Assembly (NCBI GenBank): GCA_001509335.1
Contig: LGGY01000040.1
Location: 1 to 8,420 of the forward strand
Reading direction: 5' to 3'
From: Fidelibacterota bacterium 46_43
GTDB taxonomy: Bacteria; Fidelibacterota; Fidelibacteria; Fidelibacterales; Fidelibacteraceae
DNA length: 8,420 nucleotides
Shown here in pieces: positions 1 to 6,652 of this stretch. The first letter of the stretch is position 1. Every line of letters starts with the position of its first letter. The notes below the pieces were generated by a model, which made no database searches, was not told the DNA's origin, and saw only the letters and a list, made by a program, of their open reading frames with translations. Position numbers and translations under genes: made by a program.

Positions 1-2814
1 ATTGCGATAGACGGTCCGGCCGGATCGGGGAAAACAACTACAGCCCGGGAAGTAGCCCGGCGTCTGGGCATTGCCCGGTTGGATACGGGAGCTATGTATC
101 GGGCAATCACCCTGGGAGTCCTGGAGGCTGGTCTTGATCCGCAGGACAGCAACGCAGTAGAAGATCTTTTGGATTCACTTCAGGTGGATATGGAGGGTGA
201 CCGGATTTTCCTCAACGGGAAAGATGTCACGGACCGGATCCGCCTGTCTGATGTAACCGAAGCCGTGAGTTCTGTGAGCGCCATGAAAGCAGTCCGGAAA
301 AAGATGGTTTCCCTTCAGCGGGAAATCGGTCTGAAACAGGATTGTGTGGTGGATGGACGGGATATCGGAACGGTGGTCTTTCCGGATGCAGACTATAAAT
401 TTTTTTTGGTGGCCGATACACGCGTAAGGGCGGAACGGCGGCTGAAAGAACAGGCTGAAAAAGGGGAGAAGCTGTCGCTGGATGAGGTGATACGCCAGAT
501 TGAAATGCGGGACCGGATGGATTCCTCCCGGGATCAATCCCCCTTGAAAAAAGCAGACGATGCCATTGAAATAAACACCTCGAACCTGACAATCGACCAG
601 CAGGTTCAGAGGATTATTGATAAGGTCGAATCAAACCCAAATGATACGATGAAGGAGTCTTTCATGACGGAAGAGGAAACCGTTGAACAAGTTGAAACTG
701 AAAACCCTCAGGAACCCGTGATTGCTGAGGCAGAAAAAAAATCAATCGCGGATCCCTATGACCTGATTAAACACGTCACACGGGAACAGGTGGAAGAAAT
801 CAGCGAAGAAAAAGAAGAGATCGACGAGGAACTTTCAACCCTCTATAACCGGACGCTGAAGAAATTTAATGACGACAAGCGGGTAATGGGACATGTTATC
901 CGGGTCGGTGAAAAAGATGTCGTTGTGGATATCGGATTCAAATCCGAAGGCATGATTCCCCTGGAAGAGTTCGGAGATAAAATTCCCGAAGTCGGCGAAC
1001 AAATTGAAATCTATGTCGATAGAATCGAAGATCAGCACGGCCAGCTGGTTTTATCCAAAAAGAAAGCCGATTTTCTCAAATCCTGGGAAGTGCTCAAACA
1101 GAAATATGCCGATAACGACATCATTGAAGGTAAGATTATCAAACGGATTAAGGGCGGGATGGTTGTGGATCTGAACGGTGTGGAAGCTTTTCTTCCCGGA
1201 TCCCAGATCGATGTTCGCCCCATTACCGATTTTGATGCATATATCGGAAAAACCATGGATTTCAAAATTGTGAAGCTGAATGAAGCGCGGAAAAATATCG
1301 TCATCAGTCACAAGGAAATCAAGGAAGAAACCCTGAAAGAGCAACGCGAAGAACTTTTAAGCCAGATCCAGGTGGATCAGGTATTGAAAGGCCGCGTCAA
1401 GAACATTACCGATTTCGGTGTTTTCGTGGACCTGGGAGGTGTGGACGGATTGCTTCACATTACCGACATGTCCTGGGGACGTATCAATCATCCTTCCGAA
1501 ATGGTAAAAGTGGATGATATCATTACAGTGAAGGTGATTGATTATGATACGGAGAAACAGCGTGTTTCTTTGGGTCTCAAGCAGTTGACACCTCATCCGT
1601 GGGAAGAGATTGAACAACGCTATCCCATAGGCTCCGTTGTGAAGGGAAGAGCCGTTTCCATCACTAATTACGGTATTTTTGTAGAATTGGAAAAGGGTGT
1701 TGAAGGACTCATCCACATCAGTGAACTGAGCTGGACTCAGCACATCAAACATCCCTCAGAACTCTATAATCTGAATGATGAAATCGAAGCAAAAGTCCTA
1801 TCCATTGATTCGGAAGAGCGGAAAATCTCTCTGGGTGTCAAACAGCTGCAGCCGGATCCCTGGGAAACCATTGAGCAGCGCTATACAGAAGGCATGCAGG
1901 TGAAGGGCGTTGTCCGGAATCTGACCCAGTTCGGTGCTTTTGTGGAATTGGAGGAAGGCATTGACGGGCTGGTTCATGTATCCGACCTTTCCTGGACCCG
2001 TAAAATCCGCCATCCCAAGGAAGTCCTTCAGAAAGGACAGGAAGTGGATGTGGTGATCCTGGAAGTGAATACAGACAGCCGGAAAATCTCACTGGGTATC
2101 AAACAGCTTGAAACCAATCCCTGGGATGTCATCGAGGAAAAATACAAACCCGGTTCCATGGCCAAAGGGGAAGTCCTGAAAATTCTGGAAAAAGGTGTGA
2201 TTGTACAGCTTGAGGAGAATGTGGAAGGACTCATTCCCATGGGTGATATGAGCAAGAAAGACCGGAAAAACTACACGAAAGCCGTAAAAGTCGGTGAAGA
2301 AGTTGAGCTCCGGGTTGAAAAGATAGACCGTGATGAACGGAAAGTCATCCTGTCCCGTGATGATCTGATCATGAACGAAGAAGAAAAAGAGATTGCCAAG
2401 GTCATATCAAATCAGGAAAATGCCACCCAGAAAATCGAAATTCCTGAAGATATTCTGAATAAACTCCAGACTGAAGAAAAAGAGGATAAGAAAAAGCCTG
2501 CCCAACAAGAGGCGGAATCCAAAAAGAAAAGACCGAAAAGTGCAGACAAAAAAACGGATGAAAAAGCAACTGAAAAGGTCTTGGAAGTAAAAGAAGCCGA
2601 TGAGGAACCGGCAGCAGAAGCTGAAGACAAGGCAGACAAGAAGAAAACTGTCAAAGCAAGTGAGAAGACAGAAGAAGCATCTGCCGAAGAAACATCTGAG
2701 GCAGCGGATAAGACTGAAGATCCGAAAGAAGAGGCTGTTGAAACCGGGGCGAAAGATGCCGAAGAAACGGCTGAAGAAAAGGGCGATGAAGAAAACGCAG
2801 GGGAAAAAGCTTAA
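1..2814 (+). CDS. cmk-rpsA: Cytidylate kinase fused to 30S ribosomal protein S1 (5' end outside window)
   Basis: The frame is open from base 1, so the true start lies a few codons upstream. Counting codon 1 at base 1, codons 1 to about 215 are a CMP/dCMP kinase, which phosphorylates (d)CMP with ATP in pyrimidine recycling. Visible motifs are the P-loop GPAGSGKTT (5-13), LDTGAMYRA (27-35), the CMP-binding DGRDIGT (118-124) and the Arg-rich lid RDRMDSSR (170-177). From codon 222 it is ribosomal protein S1, which binds mRNA on the 30S subunit. I count six S1 (OB-fold) domains at roughly nt 871-1075, 1114-1320, 1381-1587, 1621-1848, 1882-2109 and 2143-2367. Domains 3-5 are the most canonical, each ending SLG(L/V/I)KQL and followed by a PW..IE..Y linker. 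A charged tail follows. The order cmk then rpsA is common in bacteria. An in-frame cmk/S1 fusion is, to my knowledge, annotated in Treponema. An internal start at 664 would give a separate 716-residue S1. The fusion could also be an indel artefact (see findings). Confidence 0.95.
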   Translation: MAIDGPAGSGKTTTAREVARRLGIARLDTGAMYRAITLGVLEAGLDPQDSNAVEDLLDSLQVDMEGDRIFLNGKDVTDRIRLSDVTEAVSSVSAMKAVRKKMVSLQREIGLKQDCVVDGRDIGTVVFPDADYKFFLVADTRVRAERRLKEQAEKGEKLSLDEVIRQIEMRDRMDSSRDQSPLKKADDAIEINTSNLTIDQQVQRIIDKVESNPNDTMKESFMTEEETVEQVETENPQEPVIAEAEKKSIADPYDLIKHVTREQVEEISEEKEEIDEELSTLYNRTLKKFNDDKRVMGHVIRVGEKDVVVDIGFKSEGMIPLEEFGDKIPEVGEQIEIYVDRIEDQHGQLVLSKKKADFLKSWEVLKQKYADNDIIEGKIIKRIKGGMVVDLNGVEAFLPGSQIDVRPITDFDAYIGKTMDFKIVKLNEARKNIVISHKEIKEETLKEQREELLSQIQVDQVLKGRVKNITDFGVFVDLGGVDGLLHITDMSWGRINHPSEMVKVDDIITVKVIDYDTEKQRVSLGLKQLTPHPWEEIEQRYPIGSVVKGRAVSITNYGIFVELEKGVEGLIHISELSWTQHIKHPSELYNLNDEIEAKVLSIDSEERKISLGVKQLQPDPWETIEQRYTEGMQVKGVVRNLTQFGAFVELEEGIDGLVHVSDLSWTRKIRHPKEVLQKGQEVDVVILEVNTDSRKISLGIKQLETNPWDVIEEKYKPGSMAKGEVLKILEKGVIVQLEENVEGLIPMGDMSKKDRKNYTKAVKVGEEVELRVEKIDRDERKVILSRDDLIMNEEEKEIAKVISNQENATQKIEIPEDILNKLQTEEKEDKKKPAQQEAESKKKRPKSADKKTDEKATEKVLEVKEADEEPAAEAEDKADKKKTVKASEKTEEASAEETSEAADKTEDPKEEAVETGAKDAEETAEEKGDEENAGEKA
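652..666 (+). promoter_or_regulatory. Internal Shine-Dalgarno and ATG for a separate S1 protein
   Basis: AAGGAG (652-657) lies six bases before an ATG (664-666) that is in frame with the S1 part. The encoded start, MTEEETVEQ, sits exactly where a free S1 would begin, just after the kinase C-terminus (IIDKVES). Initiation here would give a 716-residue S1 independent of the kinase. The site has ideal strength and spacing, better than that of most genes in the window. The sequence alone cannot show whether it is used. Confidence 0.7.
2368..2811 (+). other. Lys/Glu/Ala-rich low-complexity C-terminal tail of S1
   Basis: After the sixth S1 domain, about 148 codons encode a tail dominated by Glu, Lys, Ala, Asp and Thr. 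It has alternating acidic and basic runs (EEKEDKKK, KKKRPKSADKK, EAEDKADKKK) and ends strongly acidic (EEKGDEENAGEKA). No fold motif is visible and it is likely disordered. The start (NEEEKEIAKVISNQ) may form a short helix. E. coli S1 lacks such an extension, whereas longer charged tails do occur in other phyla. Its role is unknown; RNA or protein contacts are possible. Confidence 0.8.
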
Positions 2815-2837
2815 TTCCCCGATGTATGATATATCAG

Positions 2838-2864
2838 AAAAGGCGGTCTTGTACCGCCTTTTTT
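2838..2864 (+). terminator. Rho-independent terminator after cmk-rpsA
   Basis: AAAAGGCGGT (2838-2847) can pair with ACCGCCTTTT (2853-2862) around the 5-nt loop CTTGT. The GC-rich core is GGCGG/CCGCC, and a run of six T (2859-2864) follows directly. It begins 24 bases after the S1 stop codon and should separate the cmk-rpsA transcript from the ybbR-like operon. Confidence 0.9.
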
Positions 2865-2880
2865 GTATTTGTCGGTTATG

Positions 2881-2912
2881 GTTGGAAACAAAATGCGAAT
2901 CATGTAATTTTG
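2881..2912 (+). promoter_or_regulatory. Candidate promoter for the ybbR-tsaD-VWA operon
   Basis: TAATTTTG (2905-2912) matches the Bacteroidota -7 element TAnnTTTG exactly. GTTG (2881-2884) lies 20 bases upstream and matches the -33 TTTG at three of four bases. Read as a sigma-70 site, TGTAAT (2903-2908) is a 5/6 -10 box with TTGGAA (2882-2887) 15 bases upstream, which is slightly short. Either reading puts transcription start within about ten bases of the ATG at 2920, so the mRNA would be leaderless or nearly so. A promoter is expected here because a terminator lies just upstream. The site is assigned by motif only. Confidence 0.45.
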
Positions 2913-2919
2913 TCCTGCA

Positions 2920-3867
2920 ATGAAAAGCCTGAACGTTAAAAAGACCCTCACCTGGCTCATTTCCTTTTTTTTGGCGGTATTGGTCTGGTTTGTGATTGTG
3001 AACAACAACGAATATACCGTGAATATGGAAATCCCCATTAAAGTATATGAGCCCCGGGAAAACAAAACACTGAAAAACAAAATCCCCTCAAAGGCTGTGG
3101 TACGCTTCAAGGGGAAGGGCCGGGCTTTAATGGCGGCAAAGATTTTCAAGGAACCCTCGTTGATCCTGGATGTGGCCAATATTCAAGAACGGTATCATGT
3201 TTCGCTGAATGAATACTATCAGAAATATCCGAACCGGGTGGATTACCCCCGGGGAGACATGGAGTTTTTGGAAGTGGTTTACCCGGATACCTTTACCGTT
3301 CTGATAGATGATAAAATCAGCCGGGAACTCCCGGTGAAACTCAATTATTCTGTGGAACCGGCTCCGGGATATCTCTTATCCGGGAAACCCGTTATGGAAC
3401 CCGGGACGGTTATTGCCACAGGCCCCAAATCCAAATTGCAACCCCTTACTGCCATTGAAACCCGGCACCTGAAGCCTGGAAATATTAACCGAGAAACCAC
3501 CCTTGAAGTAGAACTGATCAATCCTGAACCGTCATTCATCAGCCTGAGTCAAAAGACAGTAAAAATCACTTTTCAGGTGGAAAGCATCGGCGAAAGAACC
3601 TTTACAAAGATACCCGTTCAGGTACAAAATGCTCCGGAAAATGTGACAGTCCGTTTTATCCCCTCCACTGTTGATCTGACAATTGTGGGGAGCAATGAAT
3701 ATATTCAGTCCCTGAACAGTGACAGCATTCAGGTAATTTTCGACTATGCCAAAAAATGGATTCCTTCCAAGATTTATTATCAACCCGAGGTGAAAACTCC
3801 GGAAAGGGTTTTAAACTGGAAAGATTTACAACCGCCACGTGTCGAGGTGGTGATTGTCCGAAAATAA
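2920..3867 (+). CDS. YbbR-like (CdaR-family) membrane-anchored protein
   Basis: A 315-residue protein. Its N-terminus has Lys2, Lys7 and Lys8 followed by one hydrophobic segment (about 9-27, TWLISFFLAVLVWFVIV), which predicts an N-in anchor with the rest outside the membrane. The remainder looks like three YbbR-type beta repeats, at about 33-128, 133-217 and 224-313. Each opens with a strand such as MEIPIKV, RELPVKL or FTKIPVQV and carries a (P)x(T/S)V.(I/L)xG-like step (GTVIATG, STVDLTIVG). In Firmicutes the YbbR protein CdaR regulates the diadenylate cyclase CdaA, and the genes are neighbours. No cdaA is in this window, so a c-di-AMP role is inference only. CdaR of Bacillus is longer, with four repeats. 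The start at 2920 has no Shine-Dalgarno sequence but gives a proper anchor. The 3' end overlaps tsaD by 14 nt. Confidence 0.85.
   Translation: MKSLNVKKTLTWLISFFLAVLVWFVIVNNNEYTVNMEIPIKVYEPRENKTLKNKIPSKAVVRFKGKGRALMAAKIFKEPSLILDVANIQERYHVSLNEYYQKYPNRVDYPRGDMEFLEVVYPDTFTVLIDDKISRELPVKLNYSVEPAPGYLLSGKPVMEPGTVIATGPKSKLQPLTAIETRHLKPGNINRETTLEVELINPEPSFISLSQKTVKITFQVESIGERTFTKIPVQVQNAPENVTVRFIPSTVDLTIVGSNEYIQSLNSDSIQVIFDYAKKWIPSKIYYQPEVKTPERVLNWKDLQPPRVEVVIVRK
3844..3856 (+). promoter_or_regulatory. RBS and TTG start of tsaD inside the ybbR-like gene
   Basis: GAGGTG (3844-3849) resembles the anti-SD complement GGAGGTG and lies four bases before TTG (3854-3856). The codon directly before the TTG in the tsaD frame is TGA (3851-3853), so no earlier start is possible. 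The next residues, SENKKPLILGIETSCDET, give a normal TsaD N-terminus. This fixes the start as a TTG and places it within the last codons of the upstream gene, which suggests translational coupling. Confidence 0.8.
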
Positions 3868-4888
3868 AAAGCCCCTGATTCTGGGGATTGAAACCTCCTG
3901 TGATGAAACAAGCGTCGCTTTACTGCGGGGCTTTGATGTCCTTTCCCATGTCATTTATTCCCAGCTGATTCATCAGGAATACGGGGGGGTTGTACCTGAG
4001 CTGGCCAGCCGTGAACACGAAACAGCCATTTCCCGTGTGGTGGATAAGGCCTTTGCCGGGGCGGAAGGGCTAATACCGGCGGATGTGGATGCCATTGCCG
4101 TCACATACGGTCCCGGACTTATGGGGGCTTTGCTGGTGGGGCTCAATTTTGCAAAAGGCCTGGCAATTGCCCTGGATAAACCCCTGATTGCCGTGAATCA
4201 TGTGGAAGCCCACCTCTATGCCCCCTTTCTGGAATTTCCCGAACTGAAACCGCCCATGCTGAGTTTGCTGGTTTCCGGCGGCCATACGATGCTCATTGAT
4301 GTCCGGGGAATCCGGGATTTTACCATCCTGGGGCAGACACTGGATGATGCGGCAGGAGAATCTTTTGATAAAGTTGCCCGTCTGCTGAATATCGGCTATC
4401 CCGGCGGACCGGTAATTGACCGTCTGTCAGAAAGGGGAGATCCCGAAGCCGTGGTTTTTCCCCGGCCTTTCCTGGATAAAGATTCCCTGGATTTCAGCTT
4501 TAGCGGATTGAAAACTGCCGTGTTGAATTACACCAAAACAAAAGAATCCTTTACCGATCAGGAAATTGCAGATATCGCTGCCGGCTTTCAGGCTTCAGTC
4601 GTGGATGTTTTGGAAGAAAAGGTTCGCAGGGCTGTTGTGAAAACCGGCCATAAGCATGTGATTTTGGCCGGAGGTGTGGCCGCAAACCGTTTGCTGCGAA
4701 AACGCCTGAAGGGACTGGAAGCAAAGATGGGAGTCCATCTTTATTATCCTCCGTTGAAATACTGTACGGACAATGCAGCCATGATTGCCGCTGCAGGTGT
4801 TCTTTACTATGAAAAAGGGTGGACCTCGGGGTTGCACGTCCCAGCGGTCCCTAACCTTAAGATCTATGATCATTCCCATACTGGATAA
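3854..4888 (+). CDS. tsaD: tRNA N6-threonylcarbamoyladenosine transferase TsaD
   Basis: A 344-residue protein, full length for the family (E. coli TsaD has 337). TsaD transfers the threonylcarbamoyl group from threonylcarbamoyl-AMP to A37 of tRNAs that read ANN codons. It works with TsaB and TsaE, and TsaC makes the substrate. Signatures of the ASKHA fold are intact: GIETSCDETSVAL (11-23), the metal-binding HVEAH (His116, His120), SGGHT (141-145), DDAAGESFDKVARLL (164-178), FSGLKTAV (216-223), GGVAANRLL (273-281) and CTDNAAM (304-310) with metal ligand Asp306. The gene starts at a TTG, overlaps the ybbR-like gene by 14 nt and overlaps the following VWA gene by 23 nt. tsaB, tsaC and tsaE are not in the window. 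Confidence 0.98.
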   Translation: MSENKKPLILGIETSCDETSVALLRGFDVLSHVIYSQLIHQEYGGVVPELASREHETAISRVVDKAFAGAEGLIPADVDAIAVTYGPGLMGALLVGLNFAKGLAIALDKPLIAVNHVEAHLYAPFLEFPELKPPMLSLLVSGGHTMLIDVRGIRDFTILGQTLDDAAGESFDKVARLLNIGYPGGPVIDRLSERGDPEAVVFPRPFLDKDSLDFSFSGLKTAVLNYTKTKESFTDQEIADIAAGFQASVVDVLEEKVRRAVVKTGHKHVILAGGVAANRLLRKRLKGLEAKMGVHLYYPPLKYCTDNAAMIAAAGVLYYEKGWTSGLHVPAVPNLKIYDHSHTG

Positions 4889-6644
4889 CGGGTCTTTAAC
4901 ACTCAATGCCTGGAGTCTGGCAGGATCCATCCTCCTGGTGATCTTCTATTGCCTATGGCTTTTCTTTACCCTGTTCCGTTCACGGAAATCCCGAAAGCTC
5001 CGGATTGTTTTTATAACCATCCGGACCCTGGCCCTGCTCCTTCTTTTAGCCATGATCTGTGATCTGCGCCTGGATTTTACCCGCTGGCGGAATCAAGCTC
5101 CCCAAACTCTGGTTCTTTTTGACCTGTCTGCCAGTATGGATTCGGCCTGGACCCGGGAATCCCTGGCGGATTTTTATCAGCATCCTCTGACCCAACGCCT
5201 GGAAAAAGAAACACGGATTGTCCGTTTTGGAGGGGGTGAGTCAGGAAAAAAACTCAGATCCTGGCCGCGATACGATGATTTTAATGCACCTGTTACGGAT
5301 TTTGAATCCCTGGTCTCATCATCCCTTGAAAATCTTGAGCACACACCGGATCAGCTTGTTTTTTTAACAGATGGTCAGAATGTAAAAGGGCTGGACGCCA
5401 AACAGATCACCTTTCCCCGGGAAATCACCTGGTTGCTTGTGGGGGTGGGAGATACGGTGACGTTGGGACGTTTTACCGTGTTGTCCTGGGATCTACCACA
5501 CACAGCCGTGGCAGGAGATTCAGCCCGGATCCGTGCCCGGATAAGCTATGAGGGCGAAGAAACAGTTGAAGGTGTATTCGAATTGTTCGACCATCAACAA
5601 CCTCTGTCTGAAAGCCATCCCCTCGTATTTGAACCGGCTTCCGCCAGAAATGTAAGTTTTGATCTGGTCCCTGAATATTGGGAAAAAGAACATCCGGAGG
5701 AATTACCGGATCTGTTGTTGTTAGGGCCCGGCGAATCCTCAGAAAAGTATGCACACGTTCCAACGATACAGGTCCGGGGATGCGAGGAGGCAGAGAGAGT
5801 GGAGGTATCCGGTTTTCGTGTGACAAATCCGCTTATGCTGACTCACCTACATGATCGTCCCGCCCTGAACCGGGAAATCTGGTCGCGGTTTCCTCCTGTT
5901 ACAGCTTTTCCGGATGGGGAAGGAATTCCAATTCTTGAAGATGAGGAGAAAAAGGCCGTGGTTTTAGCTTATCAGGCTGAAAACCGTCATATCATTTTCA
6001 ATGGATGTGGTTTCTGGCGATGGGCCTGGGCAGGATATGGCACGGAACGGGTGGGCGCCTGGAACCGGCTCATTGGCAATATTGCCCGTTTTCTCATGGC
6101 TCCCCGACAGGAGTGGGCCTGGCTTGAATTGCCCCGGGATCCCCTCTATGCCGGCATATCGGCGGAAATTCCCGTGATTAAAGGACCGGATGTAACCCCG
6201 GGGATGGCTTCCGGAAGGATTATTCTGACAGATAGTACCGGGTCCCTGGTTTGGAATTCATCCCTGCTGACCCTTGATCAGCCCGTGACCTATGTTTCTC
6301 TCCCCGGATTGGATCCCGGATACTATCAGGCAACATTGGATATTTTTTTTCAGGGAGAAAAAGCCGGAACTGATTCCCTGAAGCTGCCGGTGAGTGCCCT
6401 GAATCCTGAACGGCTGGTAACCGGTTGCAATATGAAAACTTTGCGGGAATGGGCCAATGAACAAAACGGACACGCCCTTCATTTGTCAGAATGGGACAAG
6501 GGGGAACAATTTCTGGACTTTGACGAAGAATATACCCGTCACGTTATTCATGTGGATTTCAGGAGGAATCTGTTGTGGATTCTTCTGCTTTTGATCCTGC
6601 TCACATCGGAATGGATTATCCGGAAAACGGCGGGATGGGAATAA
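4866..6644 (+). CDS. Membrane-anchored von Willebrand factor A domain protein
   Basis: A 592-residue protein from the ATG at 4866. The frame is open further upstream (to a TTG at 4785), but that would overlap tsaD by 104 nt. The RBS at 4866 is weak, so coupling to tsaD is likely. Two hydrophobic segments (about 15-37 and 47-65) are followed by a VWA domain. Its metal-ion (MIDAS) residues look complete: DLSAS (Asp86, Ser88, Ser90), Thr144 in VTDFESL and Asp169 in FLTDG. Next come beta-rich, Ig-like stretches (about 195-300), a segment with HIIFNGCGFWRWAW (about 375-388), another beta-rich stretch, and a C-terminal membrane helix (about 569-585) with a basic tail. This layout resembles large VWA membrane proteins found with BatA or MoxR-type ATPases in Bacteroidota and Planctomycetes. 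Those partners are absent here and the function is unknown. Confidence 0.85.
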   Translation: MIIPILDNGSLTLNAWSLAGSILLVIFYCLWLFFTLFRSRKSRKLRIVFITIRTLALLLLLAMICDLRLDFTRWRNQAPQTLVLFDLSASMDSAWTRESLADFYQHPLTQRLEKETRIVRFGGGESGKKLRSWPRYDDFNAPVTDFESLVSSSLENLEHTPDQLVFLTDGQNVKGLDAKQITFPREITWLLVGVGDTVTLGRFTVLSWDLPHTAVAGDSARIRARISYEGEETVEGVFELFDHQQPLSESHPLVFEPASARNVSFDLVPEYWEKEHPEELPDLLLLGPGESSEKYAHVPTIQVRGCEEAERVEVSGFRVTNPLMLTHLHDRPALNREIWSRFPPVTAFPDGEGIPILEDEEKKAVVLAYQAENRHIIFNGCGFWRWAWAGYGTERVGAWNRLIGNIARFLMAPRQEWAWLELPRDPLYAGISAEIPVIKGPDVTPGMASGRIILTDSTGSLVWNSSLLTLDQPVTYVSLPGLDPGYYQATLDIFFQGEKAGTDSLKLPVSALNPERLVTGCNMKTLREWANEQNGHALHLSEWDKGEQFLDFDEEYTRHVIHVDFRRNLLWILLLLILLTSEWIIRKTAGWE

Positions 6645-6652
6645 CAAGGAGT

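Noticed and set aside
1381..2109. Repeated segments within rpsA that could suggest a DNA repeat array
   Set aside because: The similarity is at protein level (S1 domains 3-5 and their PW..IE..Y linkers). The DNA has diverged, so this is the normal S1 domain repeat.
2600..2923. 107-codon plus-strand frame rich in Lys and Arg
   Set aside because: It is the shifted reading of the S1 low-complexity tail and runs across the terminator. Its composition follows from the A-rich codons of the real frame.
3887..3894. ATTGAAAC, a typical 3' end of CRISPR repeats, also present at 3454-3461
   Set aside because: The two copies share no longer repeat and have no regular spacing. They lie inside tsaD and the ybbR-like gene; the tsaD copy encodes part of the conserved IETSCDET motif.
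3983..3989. G7 run in tsaD as a possible frameshift
   Set aside because: The frame continues correctly on both sides (EYGGVVPELASREHE is a conserved TsaD stretch), so there is no sign of error.
4785..4865. Earlier TTG start for the VWA protein
   Set aside because: It would overlap tsaD by 104 nt and add 27 polar residues before the membrane segment. ATG 4866 gives a normal N-terminus and a short overlap.
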